NCBI RefSeq assembly: GCF_016744255.1
Contig: NZ_JADGES010000002.1
Coordinates: forward strand, 1-64,000
Length of the DNA stretch: 64,000 nucleotides
Direction of reading: 5' to 3'
Source: Maribacter sp.
GTDB lineage: Bacteria; Bacteroidota; Bacteroidia; Flavobacteriales; Flavobacteriaceae
In this document: positions 9,082-18,055 of the stretch, one piece after another
Layout of the letters: each line of letters begins with the position of its first letter
Numbering within the stretch: position 1 is the stretch's first letter
Made by a program: the position numbers and the translations under genes
Notes under the pieces: generated by a model
What the model saw: only the letters and a program-made list of their open reading frames with translations
Told to the model about the DNA's origin: nothing
The model's database searches: none

Positions 9082-10276
9082 TTTGCCCTATCATCTTTCT
9101 TTTCTCGAAAACAGTTAAAAATAGATATGTTGAGAACCCTATTACAATTGCAGAAACAGCGGCAAGGGTTAAGCTACCCACTATATAAGTTTTTAAATGT
9201 TTTAAGACTTCAAAATTAGTTGTCATATCGTCCAAAGTATACGAAATATTTTCTCCTAGAATAAATTGTCCAATTTTAGAACTTGCATATAAAATAAAAG
9301 GAATAAATGGTGGTAAACTTACATTAGAGAAAGCAAAAGCTATGGCTTTATTTAACTTTAAAAGAATAGCTAAGGAAAAAACCAATACCGTTTGCAAACC
9401 CCATAAAGGAGATAGGCCTATAAAAACACCCAAAGCAATAGAAAACGCTTTTTTTCTAGGGGAATCATTACTCTGTAAGAGATCTTCTTTTAAAAATCGT
9501 CTAAATCCTTTTTTCTTAAACCGTCTGTATAAATCTCTAGGTTTAATATAGAATAAAGCAATTAATACTAACCAGGTATTTAAAATACTTATCCTCGTAA
9601 AGTCTTGAAAAGGTCTAAAATGAGATACTCTTTCTTCTTCATTGTAAGTAACTCGTACTGGGAGGTTTTTCACTAAAGTGCCTTTCCACGCAGCTCTTAC
9701 TATAATTTCTATTTCGAACTCGAACTTAGGGGTGTAAAATTTTAAACCTTTTAATTCCGTGATTGGGTAAAGCCTAAATCCACTTTGGGTATCTTTTAAG
9801 GAAATACCTGTCTCGAACCAAAACCAAAAATTAGAAAATTTATTCCCGAAACTACTCTTTTTGGGAACATCTGTCTGCTGCATATTACGAGCACCAATAT
9901 AAAGTACATTTTTCGTGTCTTCTTGCTGTAATGCATTTATAAAAACGGGAATATCCTCTGGGAAATGTTGGCCATCGGAATCTATCGTAATTGCATAAGA
10001 AAAACCTAATTCTAATGCTTTTTTAAAACCTATTCGTAAGGCATTTCCTTTACCTTTATTATCTTTTAAATCTACACGAGTAACTTGGGTAAATTCGGAT
10101 AAAATACCTGCCGTATTATCGGTAGAACCATCATTGATTACAATAATATCTTTAGTGTAGACAAGAACACCTAGAATAACTTTTCTTATGGTTTTCTCAT
10201 TATTATATGTAGGGATAACTACACAACACTTTAGTTGTTCTATAGATTCCTGAATAGATGGTGTATTTATTGGCAA
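9074..10276 (-). CDS. GT2 glycosyltransferase fused to DUF2062 membrane domain
   Basis: The first 235 residues are a family 2 glycosyltransferase: CVVIPTYNN near residue 17, IVINDGSTDNT near 45 and a DSDGQHFPED metal-binding segment near 98. The catalytic part resembles dolichol/undecaprenyl-phosphate mannosyl- or glucosyltransferases. The C-terminal 150 residues form a DUF2062 domain with several membrane segments (GVFIGLSPLWGLQT). Members of this fusion occur in aryl polyene and flexirubin loci. It could glycosylate a lipid or the pigment, but flexirubins are not generally described as glycosides, so its substrate is open. A 70-base gap separates it from the next upstream gene. Confidence 0.85.
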   Translation of the reverse strand: MPINTPSIQESIEQLKCCVVIPTYNNEKTIRKVILGVLVYTKDIIVINDGSTDNTAGILSEFTQVTRVDLKDNKGKGNALRIGFKKALELGFSYAITIDSDGQHFPEDIPVFINALQQEDTKNVLYIGARNMQQTDVPKKSSFGNKFSNFWFWFETGISLKDTQSGFRLYPITELKGLKFYTPKFEFEIEIIVRAAWKGTLVKNLPVRVTYNEEERVSHFRPFQDFTRISILNTWLVLIALFYIKPRDLYRRFKKKGFRRFLKEDLLQSNDSPRKKAFSIALGVFIGLSPLWGLQTVLVFSLAILLKLNKAIAFAFSNVSLPPFIPFILYASSKIGQFILGENISYTLDDMTTNFEVLKHLKTYIVGSLTLAAVSAIVIGFSTYLFLTVFEKRKMIGQNG

Positions 10277-10346
10277 AAATATAAACGTATTGCAAGGTCT
10301 TTTTTACAAAGACTTTGGTTTTTAACAAAGATAACAATTGAAGGTA

Positions 10347-10832
10347 CTAAAACAACTTCTTTTCAGTAGCATCAAAAAGGGAAGATTGTAAAACATAGTC
10401 TTTAACAAATTTCTTTACTGCTGTATCGGTAGTTTTCTGAAAATTATCTATTAAAAATTGCTTGTCTTCTGCTATATTTTTTTTGTATTTTAAAACTTTT
10501 GGGGAATGCTCCTGAACACTTAAACGCAAGCAACGTATCTCTATATTCTCTGAGGCTTTCTCTATCGAAAAATCTAAATACCCTGCCCCTTCTTTAAAAA
10601 AACTCTTTTTTTGTTTTACCCCTTTACTGTGTTTGGCTTTTAGTGTAGATGCGGCTCCCTTATAAGCTACCAAAATAGGCTTGCTTTCTTTCGTTATATT
10701 CTCTAAAGTATTATATAACTTTTCAGCAATTTCCTTGGTCTCACTTGCCTGTATAAAGTTCTTTCTAATTTCTGATAAATTAGGTCCTAAAAAACTTATA
10801 ACCAATAATACAATTCCAAAAAAAGACTTCAT
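10347..10832 (-). CDS. Small exported protein of unknown function
   Basis: This 161-residue protein has an N-terminal hydrophobic segment (residues 3-16) that looks like a signal peptide or anchor. The rest is charged, predicted mostly helical and rich in Lys and Glu (SKGVKQKKSFFKEG, KYKKNIAEDKQF). I recognise no catalytic motif. It sits directly downstream of the FabZ-like gene with a 1-base gap, so it is translated with the pathway. A periplasmic helical helper or scaffold is possible, but nothing in the sequence shows this. Confidence 0.7.
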   Translation of the reverse strand: MKSFFGIVLLVISFLGPNLSEIRKNFIQASETKEIAEKLYNTLENITKESKPILVAYKGAASTLKAKHSKGVKQKKSFFKEGAGYLDFSIEKASENIEIRCLRLSVQEHSPKVLKYKKNIAEDKQFLIDNFQKTTDTAVKKFVKDYVLQSSLFDATEKKLF

Positions 10833-10833
10833 A

Positions 10834-11202
10834 TTATTCTACAATTTTAAAAGTTGCACTTAATTTCAATGCCAATGTATCCTCAAAAAAAGTGGTATTC
10901 TTTACTTTATAAGCACCCTCTATTTCTGTAATTGCCAAAGTAAGCTGTAGTATATCATTTTTTTCAGGATTAATAATCGCCATAAATTTTATATTAGACG
11001 ACACGGACAAGAACAACGGCTTTCCTGTTGCTTTCTCTGTTAGTTCTTTTATAATCTGTATCATGCAAACTCCAGGCATCACCGGGTTACCAGGGAAATG
11101 CCCTTTAAAAATGTCGTGCTCTTTGTATATTTTTATAGTTGCTTTTACAGCACTATCTTCTTTAACAAAATTTTCTACGGTATATAATCCTTCTATTAGC
11201 AT
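10834..11202 (-). CDS. FabZ-like hotdog dehydratase, catalytic Glu replaced
   Basis: This 122-residue single hotdog domain has the FabZ signature GHFPGNPVMPGV, with His35 at the place of the catalytic histidine. In FabZ the segment continues to a catalytic Glu (PGVLIIEA type); here it reads PGVCMIQ, so Gln48 takes the place of the acid. The enzyme alone would be expected to be poorly active. Two other hotdog proteins in the cluster (23040 and 23497) have the opposite pattern, so this may work as half of a hetero-oligomer, as reported for the dehydratase pair of aryl polyene synthesis. It lies 3 bases from the beta-barrel gene upstream. Confidence 0.8.
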   Translation of the reverse strand: MLIEGLYTVENFVKEDSAVKATIKIYKEHDIFKGHFPGNPVMPGVCMIQIIKELTEKATGKPLFLSVSSNIKFMAIINPEKNDILQLTLAITEIEGAYKVKNTTFFEDTLALKLSATFKIVE

Positions 11203-11205
11203 ATT

Positions 11206-11793
11206 TTAAATCTTGAATTTATAAGCAATTCCTACTTGAAAAACGGTATTTAAGCTTGTGTTATTTTCTTGGTTATCGTCAAAAAAATCATCAAACAAAT
11301 CTATATTAATTAACCCTTGCTTGTAACGTGCTTCTATAATTAACCCAAAAGGAAACTCATATCCTATTCCAAAAAACAAAGCTAAATCTATTGGAGTAAC
11401 ATCCGAATTATTGGTATCATTAACTATATTAATAAGGTTATTATCGAAATCAATATCTATACTAGGCCCCACAATAAAATGCAATCCTTGTTTAGGAATT
11501 ACAAAAAATTTACTAACCGCCGCAATAGATATATAATTTACATTTAAATCTTCCCCATTAAAGGAGGACTCTCCGCCTTGACTAGAAAAAGCTATTTCGG
11601 GTTGTAGAGCATAAAAATCTGTAAACCTAATATCTGCAAACACAGCTCCATTAAGACCTATTTTATCCTCTAAATTAGTGTTAGAAATATTAGCACTATT
11701 TAAACCCAAACGTATTCCTGGCCTTACTTTTGATTGTGAAAAAGCTTCTATTGAGAAAACAAAAAATAGTAGTACTACAATTACTTTTTTCAT
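11206..11793 (-). CDS. Outer-membrane beta-barrel (porin-family) protein
   Basis: The protein has a signal peptide (MKKVIVVLLFFVFSIEAFSQ) and 175 residues of alternating amphipathic strands (RPGIRLGLNSANIS, FAVLQPEIAF-type) ending in an aromatic/hydrophobic strand (VFQVGIAYKFKI), as in small eight-stranded barrels of Bacteroidota. It lies between the FabZ-like gene and the lipoprotein gene, with gaps of 1-3 bases. In the pigment cluster it could hold or pass pigment at the outer membrane, where flexirubin-type pigments are reported to accumulate. The function is inferred from context only. Confidence 0.8.
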   Translation of the reverse strand: MKKVIVVLLFFVFSIEAFSQSKVRPGIRLGLNSANISNTNLEDKIGLNGAVFADIRFTDFYALQPEIAFSSQGGESSFNGEDLNVNYISIAAVSKFFVIPKQGLHFIVGPSIDIDFDNNLINIVNDTNNSDVTPIDLALFFGIGYEFPFGLIIEARYKQGLINIDLFDDFFDDNQENNTSLNTVFQVGIAYKFKI

Positions 11794-11794
11794 G

Positions 11795-12403
11795 TTATAT
11801 TCCTTTTAATTTTATTTTTAATTGGATATTCTTATGCTCTATTAAAATACGCTGTGCAATATTATCTTTTATTTCTAAAAAATGATATACTACCTTTTCT
11901 TTTCCTTTTCTTTCCCTCACAATTTTGGTTAACCCAACATTCTCATAAAAATAAAAATGTCTTTTATTCCCCACCTCAGCCTCTTTTACATTTAAGCTTT
12001 CTCTACTAAATGTTCGTGTGCTTGTATTATACTCTTTTAATAATGTAGTAAAATCTCTTTGCAAGATATTTAGAATAATCTTCTTGTCCATATCTCCCAA
12101 AACATAATTCACTTTAAATTCATTCTGATGAAAGGAAAAATCGAATATTTTATTCCCCATTTCCGTAGCAAACACCAATCGGTGTTCTTTCTCCGCAATT
12201 TTTTTTATTATTATTATTCCAGAGAATTTTCTTTTATAAAACTGTAAATCTGCCTTATAAACATAATCTTTAGCTTCGTTAGAAAAATACGGATTATAAA
12301 CCTGCACCGTATTTATTTGTTCTTTTACAAGTGCATTTTTTTTAGAATAGCTAGCACAAGAAATAAGGAACAAAAAACAAATACTACTGAGCAAATACCG
12401 CAT
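11795..12403 (-). CDS. Lipoprotein of unknown family, paired with LolA-like gene
   Basis: The N-terminus has a lipobox (LFLISCASYSK), Cys near residue 16, so this 202-residue protein is a predicted lipoprotein. The body is mixed strand and helix with many Lys/Glu pairs, and I do not recognise a named domain. Its start overlaps the end of the LolA-like gene by 20 bases, which strongly suggests joint production. A LolB-like receptor role for the neighbouring LolA-like carrier fits the size and location, but sequence support for LolB homology is weak. Confidence 0.75.
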   Translation of the reverse strand: MRYLLSSICFLFLISCASYSKKNALVKEQINTVQVYNPYFSNEAKDYVYKADLQFYKRKFSGIIIIKKIAEKEHRLVFATEMGNKIFDFSFHQNEFKVNYVLGDMDKKIILNILQRDFTTLLKEYNTSTRTFSRESLNVKEAEVGNKRHFYFYENVGLTKIVRERKGKEKVVYHFLEIKDNIAQRILIEHKNIQLKIKLKGI

Positions 12404-13007
12404 CTGGAATTGCTTTATTAACCTTGCGCTTGGAAAAAACTATTTGCGTATAGTCGTTAGACGGCTCTATCATTTTAACTTCCATAACATCCCCTACACT
12501 ATTAAATGTAATCTGAAATGTTTTAATAAATTCTGCTAAATTCGCGTCTTTTGGAGCAAAATGCACTTCACTATTTTTTGCCTTTTTAAAGTAGGTTATA
12601 GAAAAGTGCTCTTCCTTAAACATATCTCCTCTAATACTAGAAGTAACAAGGGTATTAAGCTCCTTAAATAATTTATTAGAGCCCATATCCACATTACTCT
12701 TATCTCCTTCGTTATTAATATATAACGTTTCCCCTTTAAACAAAACAGAGTAAACAAAAGGTTTTACATATTCCCATTTAACTGTATTCGGTGCTTTAAA
12801 AGACAGTTTTCCTGTAGATTCTATATCATTAGACAAAAAATCTAAATGTTTGTATTGTGTAAAATCACTAGAAATGAATTGGGTTTTATCTGCTCTAGCT
12901 TTTACTTTACTTTTTAAAACCGCTGCTTCTTGTGTACTCATTTTTGTCTGAGCCGTAACCCCTCCAATAAAAGCGATAAAAAAAAGAAAATATAGTATCT
13001 TATTCAT
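12384..13007 (-). CDS. LolA-like outer-membrane lipoprotein carrier protein
   Basis: This 207-residue protein has a signal peptide (cleavage near TAQ, residue 20) and a LolA-type fold: the segment DFTQYKHLDFLSNDIESTGKL followed by KWEYVKPFVYSVLFKGETLYI matches the pattern of a hydrophobic-cavity carrier. Aryl polyene clusters carry similar LolA-like genes. It probably carries a lipid-like molecule, such as the pigment or its precursor, across the periplasm; a housekeeping lipoprotein carrier is less likely in this setting. It overlaps the deacetylase gene by 8 bases and the lipoprotein gene by 20. Confidence 0.8.
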   Translation of the reverse strand: MNKILYFLFFIAFIGGVTAQTKMSTQEAAVLKSKVKARADKTQFISSDFTQYKHLDFLSNDIESTGKLSFKAPNTVKWEYVKPFVYSVLFKGETLYINNEGDKSNVDMGSNKLFKELNTLVTSSIRGDMFKEEHFSITYFKKAKNSEVHFAPKDANLAEFIKTFQITFNSVGDVMEVKMIEPSNDYTQIVFSKRKVNKAIPDAVFAQ

Positions 13008-13776
13008 AGGCTGAAATATCTAGCAATTCATTTACCGTTACCGATTGCAATTTTTCTTGCTGTAAAAATAGCAATAACTGTTCCAAAACCGCGATGCTTT
13101 TAGCACTAGTATCGTGTAAAAGGATGACATCTCCCTTTTTAAGGTTTTTTATTGTTCTATTTAGTATCCTTTTTTTAGACCTCTTAGTGGTGTCTAAAGA
13201 ACGAATACTCCACCCGACAGGCACTAAGTCTATGTCCTGTAAAACCCTCTTAATTCTAGGGTTTGTAACTCCAAATGCTGGCCTATATAATCGTAAACCA
13301 ATATTAAAATATTTTTTAGCAATAGCATTTGTTCTCTGTAATTCTTGTTTCACTTTTCCCGTGCTTAAAAACCCAAAATTTCGCGTGTGCGAATAGGTAT
13401 GATTACCTATTGTATGTCCACCATCTATTATTTTAGATACAATAGATGTATACGCTTCCATTTCTTTTCCTATACAGAAAAAAGTAGCTTTTGCATTGTA
13501 TTTTTTTAAAAGATCTAATGCCTTTGGTGTAAATTCTGGATGCGGGCCATCATCAAAAGTAATAGCAACTTTGTTCTCTTCTATATTTGTATTTCTATGA
13601 TAAGATGAAAAATGATAATTCCACTGTATAAAGAAAGAGCCACAAACGGTTAGTGAAAACCAAATAAAACCAATGAAAACATATAAATAAATGGGCATAG
13701 ACAACCAATAATCTGCCAGTAATAATAAACTGAAAAGTGCAATTACAATTCTATTTATAGAACCAAAATTTAGCAT
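13000..13776 (-). CDS. Polysaccharide deacetylase (NodB family), membrane-anchored
   Basis: Two hydrophobic segments at about residues 9-25 and 29-50 anchor the protein. The NodB domain follows, with TFDDGP (Asp75, Asp76), the metal-binding His126 and His130 in GNHTYSH, and a C-terminal LHDT motif. All residues expected for a metal-dependent deacetylase are present. Its substrate here is unclear: it may remove acetyl from a glycan or act on a cluster-specific ester or amide. It overlaps the chain-length-factor-like gene upstream by 7 bases. Confidence 0.85.
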   Translation of the reverse strand: MLNFGSINRIVIALFSLLLLADYWLSMPIYLYVFIGFIWFSLTVCGSFFIQWNYHFSSYHRNTNIEENKVAITFDDGPHPEFTPKALDLLKKYNAKATFFCIGKEMEAYTSIVSKIIDGGHTIGNHTYSHTRNFGFLSTGKVKQELQRTNAIAKKYFNIGLRLYRPAFGVTNPRIKRVLQDIDLVPVGWSIRSLDTTKRSKKRILNRTIKNLKKGDVILLHDTSAKSIAVLEQLLLFLQQEKLQSVTVNELLDISAYE

Positions 13777-14834
13777 TTTTTAAGTAAAGTGAAGCTGTGG
13801 TTTTCTCCTCTATACTGATTATATAATAAAACGGTTTTAATAGAACTGGTCTGTTTTTGGTTTAGCTTAACTTCCTTAGGAATAGACTGCGTTTTTAAAA
13901 TCTTAGCTCCTAACCAAAAACCAAAAGAAGAAACGGTGTTAAACTCCCCACTTAAATGCTTGTAATACACTTGTTGTGTTTCTGCAAAAGTACCTTCAGT
14001 AAGTAGATTATAATACCCATCAAAATCTACATCGCCATTATTCCCTAATACAATAACATCTAGATCTGACAAGCTAGAGTTATTATCCTTTAAAAAGGAT
14101 ACTATTGCGTTGTCTAAATTTTCTTTAGATACTGTATTTAGAGTTTCTACCCCAATAACCTCGGCATAAGAAGATTCTTGATTTTTAGTAGAAAGCGTAA
14201 AAAAGTTTGCTCCTTCACCAAAAATAGCACCGGAAGTATTGCTTTGCAATAAAGAAAAAGTTTCTGTATTCTCTGCTTTTATAAACCCAATTAATTTATG
14301 AATATTAATCGTGTAAGGGGCATTTTCGTCTACACCACCAATAAGTATATTTTCTTCTTCTCCTAAGGATAACTGTAATTGGGCATCTAACAAGGCTGAC
14401 TCAAAAGACACACTGGAATGTACATAGGTGAAATTATACCCTGTACACTGTATACCCAAGGCTATTTGCCCGCCCACCGTATTATGTGTAGACTGTATAA
14501 ATGAAGTTGGCGTTAAAAACTGCTCGTTATTATCTATTAATTTACTTAAGAATTTTTCAGAATCTAACAAGCAACCCATTCCCGTACCAGTAATAATTGC
14601 ATCTACAGATTCTAATTGCGCTTCTTGCATAGCAAGGTTAGAGGCTACTACTGCCATTTTAACCCCTTTAGCCATTCTACGAGCAGCACCACCAGAAATA
14701 AAATCCTTATATACAGGGTTTACCACAGGCATAACTCTATCATTATATGTAGTTATCTCCTCTAAAAATGTATCGTTATCAAAGGTTTTTTGAGCAGAAA
14801 TAACACCACAACCGTTTACAAAAACTTTCTTCAT
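13770..14834 (-). CDS. Chain-length-factor-like ketosynthase homologue, catalytically dead
   Basis: This 354-residue protein has the thiolase fold of KAS I/II enzymes (GTGMGCLLDSEKF, THNTVGGQIAL), but all three catalytic residues are lost. The position of the active Cys reads YVHSSVSFESA (Ser140/141), the first His region reads LGNNGDVDF, and the second His region (GHT) reads SGEFNTVSS. This is the pattern of a chain length factor that pairs with an active ketosynthase. The active ketosynthase at 14834-16030 is directly upstream, overlapping by one base, so the two probably form a heterodimer that sets polyene length. Confidence 0.85.
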   Translation of the reverse strand: MKKVFVNGCGVISAQKTFDNDTFLEEITTYNDRVMPVVNPVYKDFISGGAARRMAKGVKMAVVASNLAMQEAQLESVDAIITGTGMGCLLDSEKFLSKLIDNNEQFLTPTSFIQSTHNTVGGQIALGIQCTGYNFTYVHSSVSFESALLDAQLQLSLGEEENILIGGVDENAPYTINIHKLIGFIKAENTETFSLLQSNTSGAIFGEGANFFTLSTKNQESSYAEVIGVETLNTVSKENLDNAIVSFLKDNNSSLSDLDVIVLGNNGDVDFDGYYNLLTEGTFAETQQVYYKHLSGEFNTVSSFGFWLGAKILKTQSIPKEVKLNQKQTSSIKTVLLYNQYRGENHSFTLLKKC

Positions 14835-16030
14835 TATTTAGAAAATATTAGTGTGGAACAGTTCCCTCCAAATCCTAACGAATTAGATAAAACTGTATTT
14901 AATTCCGTTTGTTTTAATTCCGTTTGAGGAGTTATAGAAAACTCCTTCATCGGTGTCTTAAAATTTAAATTTGGAAATATAACATTATTCTGAAGTGCCA
15001 AAACAGAATACACTGCTTCTACACCACCTGCTGCTGCCAAGGTATGCCCTGTGTATGGTTTGGTAGAACTAAAATTGGGTATATTATCTTTAAAAACACG
15101 AATTATGGCTCTACCCTCGGATAAATCGTTGTTACCAGTAGCTGTACCGTGTGCGTTAATATAATCTATATCTTTAGCTTGTAAATTAGCAACTTTCAAT
15201 GCTTTTTCCATTGCTAAAGTGGCTCCATCTCCATTTTCTGAGGATGCTGTTTGGTGGAATGCATCATTAGCATTTCCATACCCCTTTACATAAGCCAACA
15301 CCTTTTTATTCTCTTTAGCAACTAAAACATCAGACTCTAATACCAAAAAAGCCGCTGCCTCTCCTAAGTTTAATCCTTTTCTATTTTCATCAAAAGGGGT
15401 GTTATGGGTGTCTGATAATATCATTAAGGTTTTAAAACCATTAATGGTAAATTTAGACAAGCAATCCATTCCACCAACTACAACACGATCTAGCTTTCCA
15501 GATTTTATAAGTCTGGCTCCGTACATAATAGCATTTGCTGCAGAAGAGCAGGCTGTACTAATGGTCGTTACCAAACTCTCTTGTATCCCTAATTCCTCAG
15601 CGATTTTTTGAGTAGAATCACCTGCATGATGTCCTTTTATGTATTTTCTATGCTCGCTAGTTTCTAAATAATCGTAATAAAATTTTTCTGTCATATCCAT
15701 TCCTCCAACGCTAGTTGCAGAAATTAAACCTGTTTTATGTTCAGAAATATCTATAATACCAGCATCTTCTATTGCTTGCTTAGCCGCTACTACTCCTAAT
15801 AGAGCTGTTCTAGAATAATTGTTATCTGGCGATAATCCCAATTGTTCTTCTAGCTCTTGATTTGTGAAATTAATCTCACCAACCATAATAGCATCTTTAT
15901 GAATAGTATCTATTTTAGAAATTCTAGAAATTCCTTTGTTGCAAGAAATTAAGGAATTGTAATTTTCTTCCACATTGTTCCCAATTGCAGAAATAATTCC
16001 CATTCCGGTTATTGCAACTCCTTTTTCCAT
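14834..16030 (-). CDS. Beta-ketoacyl-ACP synthase (KAS II type), polyene elongation
   Basis: This 398-residue enzyme keeps the full KAS II catalytic set: Cys161 in STACSSAA, His294 in NAHGTATGNND and His329 in YTGHTLAAAGG. It is the expected active partner of the dead homologue encoded directly downstream, and the acyl carrier protein gene lies 52 bases upstream. By analogy with aryl polyene synthesis it would condense malonyl-ACP onto the 4-coumaroyl-type starter. The pairing is inference from gene order and active-site state. Confidence 0.9.
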   Translation of the reverse strand: MEKGVAITGMGIISAIGNNVEENYNSLISCNKGISRISKIDTIHKDAIMVGEINFTNQELEEQLGLSPDNNYSRTALLGVVAAKQAIEDAGIIDISEHKTGLISATSVGGMDMTEKFYYDYLETSEHRKYIKGHHAGDSTQKIAEELGIQESLVTTISTACSSAANAIMYGARLIKSGKLDRVVVGGMDCLSKFTINGFKTLMILSDTHNTPFDENRKGLNLGEAAAFLVLESDVLVAKENKKVLAYVKGYGNANDAFHQTASSENGDGATLAMEKALKVANLQAKDIDYINAHGTATGNNDLSEGRAIIRVFKDNIPNFSSTKPYTGHTLAAAGGVEAVYSVLALQNNVIFPNLNFKTPMKEFSITPQTELKQTELNTVLSNSLGFGGNCSTLIFSK

Positions 16031-16082
16031 AGATTATCAAAAAAAATAATAAAACACAATCCTTTTTATATAAACAAGAAAC

Positions 16083-16340
16083 CTATTTAGGGCTGTTTTC
16101 CGTAATATAAGTTGCCATTGTCTCTATAGATTCAAAAATCTTTTTCCCTTCTTTAGGGTCCGACAATTTAATTCCGTAATCCTTATCTAACATTACAATA
16201 AGCTCTAAAGCATCAATGGAATCTAAACCTAAACCTTCTCCAAATAAAGGGTCGTTGTCTGCAATTTCATCAACTGAAACATCTTCCAAGTTTAGTTGTT
16301 CAATAATTTTATTTTTTAACTCGTCTTTTAATGCTACCAT
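16083..16340 (-). CDS. Acyl carrier protein (first of two)
   Basis: An 85-residue acyl carrier protein with the phosphopantetheine attachment motif GLDSIDALELIV, the serine being residue 41 when the ATG at 16340 is used. A TTG three codons further upstream would overlap the previous stop, so the ATG is preferred; it sits 5 bases after that stop. The acidic helix II and length are typical. It sits beside the ketosynthase/chain-length-factor pair and the half-size ketosynthase-like gene, and so most likely carries the polyene chain. Confidence 0.9.
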   Translation of the reverse strand: MVALKDELKNKIIEQLNLEDVSVDEIADNDPLFGEGLGLDSIDALELIVMLDKDYGIKLSDPKEGKKIFESIETMATYITENSPK

Positions 16341-16345
16341 AATGT

Positions 16346-16963
16346 TCAAAATCTACTATTTATTTCTTTTATTGTATGGGAAATTGATCCTTCTTCTTTT
16401 GTAACTAGGTATAGAAAAGCTGTATAATCTTCTTTATCTATATTTACCCAACCACACAAAACTTTTTCCGCTTTATTTTCTTCCATTAAACCAGAGCTAT
16501 ATGCATGCAGATATTCTGGATTAAAGTCTTCAAAGATAAAGAAACTATTTTCAGAATACAGTTTATGTTTAATACTAATTTCGCCCATACAAATATTAGG
16601 CAAGGTATAAACAAATACAGCAGGACTTGGATAGAAGCTTTCCTTATCTTCTATTGATTCCTGGTATTTTCTATCTGTATCTAAGCTAGATGCATTGTTA
16701 GAAAAAACAAGAGCAATATTCTCCTGTTTTTCTGGCTGAACATTTTCATGTTTCAACAAAACATCTGCTCCTAAAAATGCCAACTTACTCAAGTTATCCA
16801 TCTTAAAAAATTTAGCATAATTTGTGTCTAAATTTTTATAAGCCGATTTTATAAAATCTGAAAAAAATTCTTCTTTCTCACCATGATACAACAATGTTCC
16901 ATTTAAGGAAACGGCATTGTTTTTTATATGGCAATAGCTCTTTATAAAAGTTTTAGAATTCAA
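16346..16963 (-). CDS. Half-size ketosynthase-like protein without active site
   Basis: This 205-residue protein resembles only the N-terminal half of a beta-ketoacyl synthase: ALVFSNNASSLDTD near residue 85, YPSPAVFVYTLPNICMGEISIKH near 111-133 and KAEKVLCGWVNI near 165. The region where the catalytic Cys would lie reads YSENSFFIFEDF, with no Cys, and the C-terminal half with both His residues is absent. It is too regular to be a decayed gene and is tightly packed between a methyltransferase and an ACP gene. It may be a structural partner or carrier-binding subunit of the PKS complex; no enzymatic role can be assigned. Confidence 0.7.
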   Translation of the reverse strand: MNSKTFIKSYCHIKNNAVSLNGTLLYHGEKEEFFSDFIKSAYKNLDTNYAKFFKMDNLSKLAFLGADVLLKHENVQPEKQENIALVFSNNASSLDTDRKYQESIEDKESFYPSPAVFVYTLPNICMGEISIKHKLYSENSFFIFEDFNPEYLHAYSSGLMEENKAEKVLCGWVNIDKEDYTAFLYLVTKEEGSISHTIKEINSRF

Positions 16964-18031
16964 TTATACTTGTCTTTTTTTACAAACTAATATGGTGTGG
17001 TATTCTCCTATTGCAATGTCTTCTTTAATATATAAACCAGCTTTTTCTGCCAATCTAATCATAACCTCTGCTTTATACATTTTACTGTTACCATTAGCCA
17101 ATACGGTAAAATACAATGAGGTTGCTTCTAAAATAAATTTAGCATTATCAAATCTTTGTCTATCTGTAAAAGTTTCCATAATGAGTAACTCCGTATTCTC
17201 ATCCATTCCTTCTACACAAGTAGATAATATTTTTACAATTTCATCTTCAGAAAAACAATCTAGAAATTGACTCATCCAAATAGCATCTGCTCCTTTATCT
17301 ATTTTTGGATTATCCGCAAGCCAATCAATCTCTTGTCCCGAGATTCTATGGTCTAAATTATTTTTCTTTGCATTGTTTAGTGCAACATTAAGTTGCCCTG
17401 GCAAATCATAAATTTTAACTTTAACATCTTTATTATAATTACAACAAAGTATTGCGCATTTCCCTGTATTTCCTCCAATATCAAAAATTTGCTTTGGATT
17501 ATTTCTAAAAAGCACTTTTAAAGCTTCTTCAAATGCACCATCTGAATAATGATGATCAAAATCGAACCATGATTTTCTAATTTCTTCAGGAAGTTGAGAT
17601 AGTCCTTCATAAATCGTATCCCATTTACCTAACTCTTTTAAACCAGAAGGTTTTCCTGTCTTTATAGAATCGTTTAAATGATACAATCCTTTAAAACACA
17701 CATCATTAGTGAAATTCATATTAACCCGAGCCGTCTCATTAAATGCCAAGAAGTACCCAACTTTAGTTAGCTCATATTTCTCCTCTTCATTTACATATAC
17801 AATATCCGAGCTCTCTGCCATTTCTAGCAAAACACCTAAACCATATTCACTAACTTTTAAGTCTTTAGATATTTCCTTAATAGTAGTCCCTCCTGCTTTG
17901 TTTTTTTCAAAGATATAATCTAGAACTCCAAGTTTTTGAAGGGATACAGATGTTTGAAATACAAATGGTGCCATAGCAATTTTCTGGGCTTCCTCTAATG
18001 CATCAATTGCTTTTATGTGTTTTTGTGGCAT
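16964..18031 (-). CDS. SAM-dependent methyltransferase (class I, O-methyltransferase-like)
   Basis: The first 100 residues are a winged-helix dimerisation domain (FQTSVSLQKLGVLDYIF), followed by a Rossmann domain with the SAM motif FDIGGNTGK (Asp184 to Lys191) and acidic IYDLPGQL, as in acetylserotonin O-methyltransferase-type enzymes. All glycine positions needed for SAM binding are present. Flexirubins usually carry a methyl group on the aryl ring next to the phenol, so this is the best candidate for ring C-methylation or phenol O-methylation. It is 24 bases from the ketosynthase gene upstream. Confidence 0.85.
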   Translation of the reverse strand: MPQKHIKAIDALEEAQKIAMAPFVFQTSVSLQKLGVLDYIFEKNKAGGTTIKEISKDLKVSEYGLGVLLEMAESSDIVYVNEEEKYELTKVGYFLAFNETARVNMNFTNDVCFKGLYHLNDSIKTGKPSGLKELGKWDTIYEGLSQLPEEIRKSWFDFDHHYSDGAFEEALKVLFRNNPKQIFDIGGNTGKCAILCCNYNKDVKVKIYDLPGQLNVALNNAKKNNLDHRISGQEIDWLADNPKIDKGADAIWMSQFLDCFSEDEIVKILSTCVEGMDENTELLIMETFTDRQRFDNAKFILEATSLYFTVLANGNSKMYKAEVMIRLAEKAGLYIKEDIAIGEYHTILVCKKRQV

Positions 18032-18055
18032 TTATTTATTTTTGAATAATTAGTG

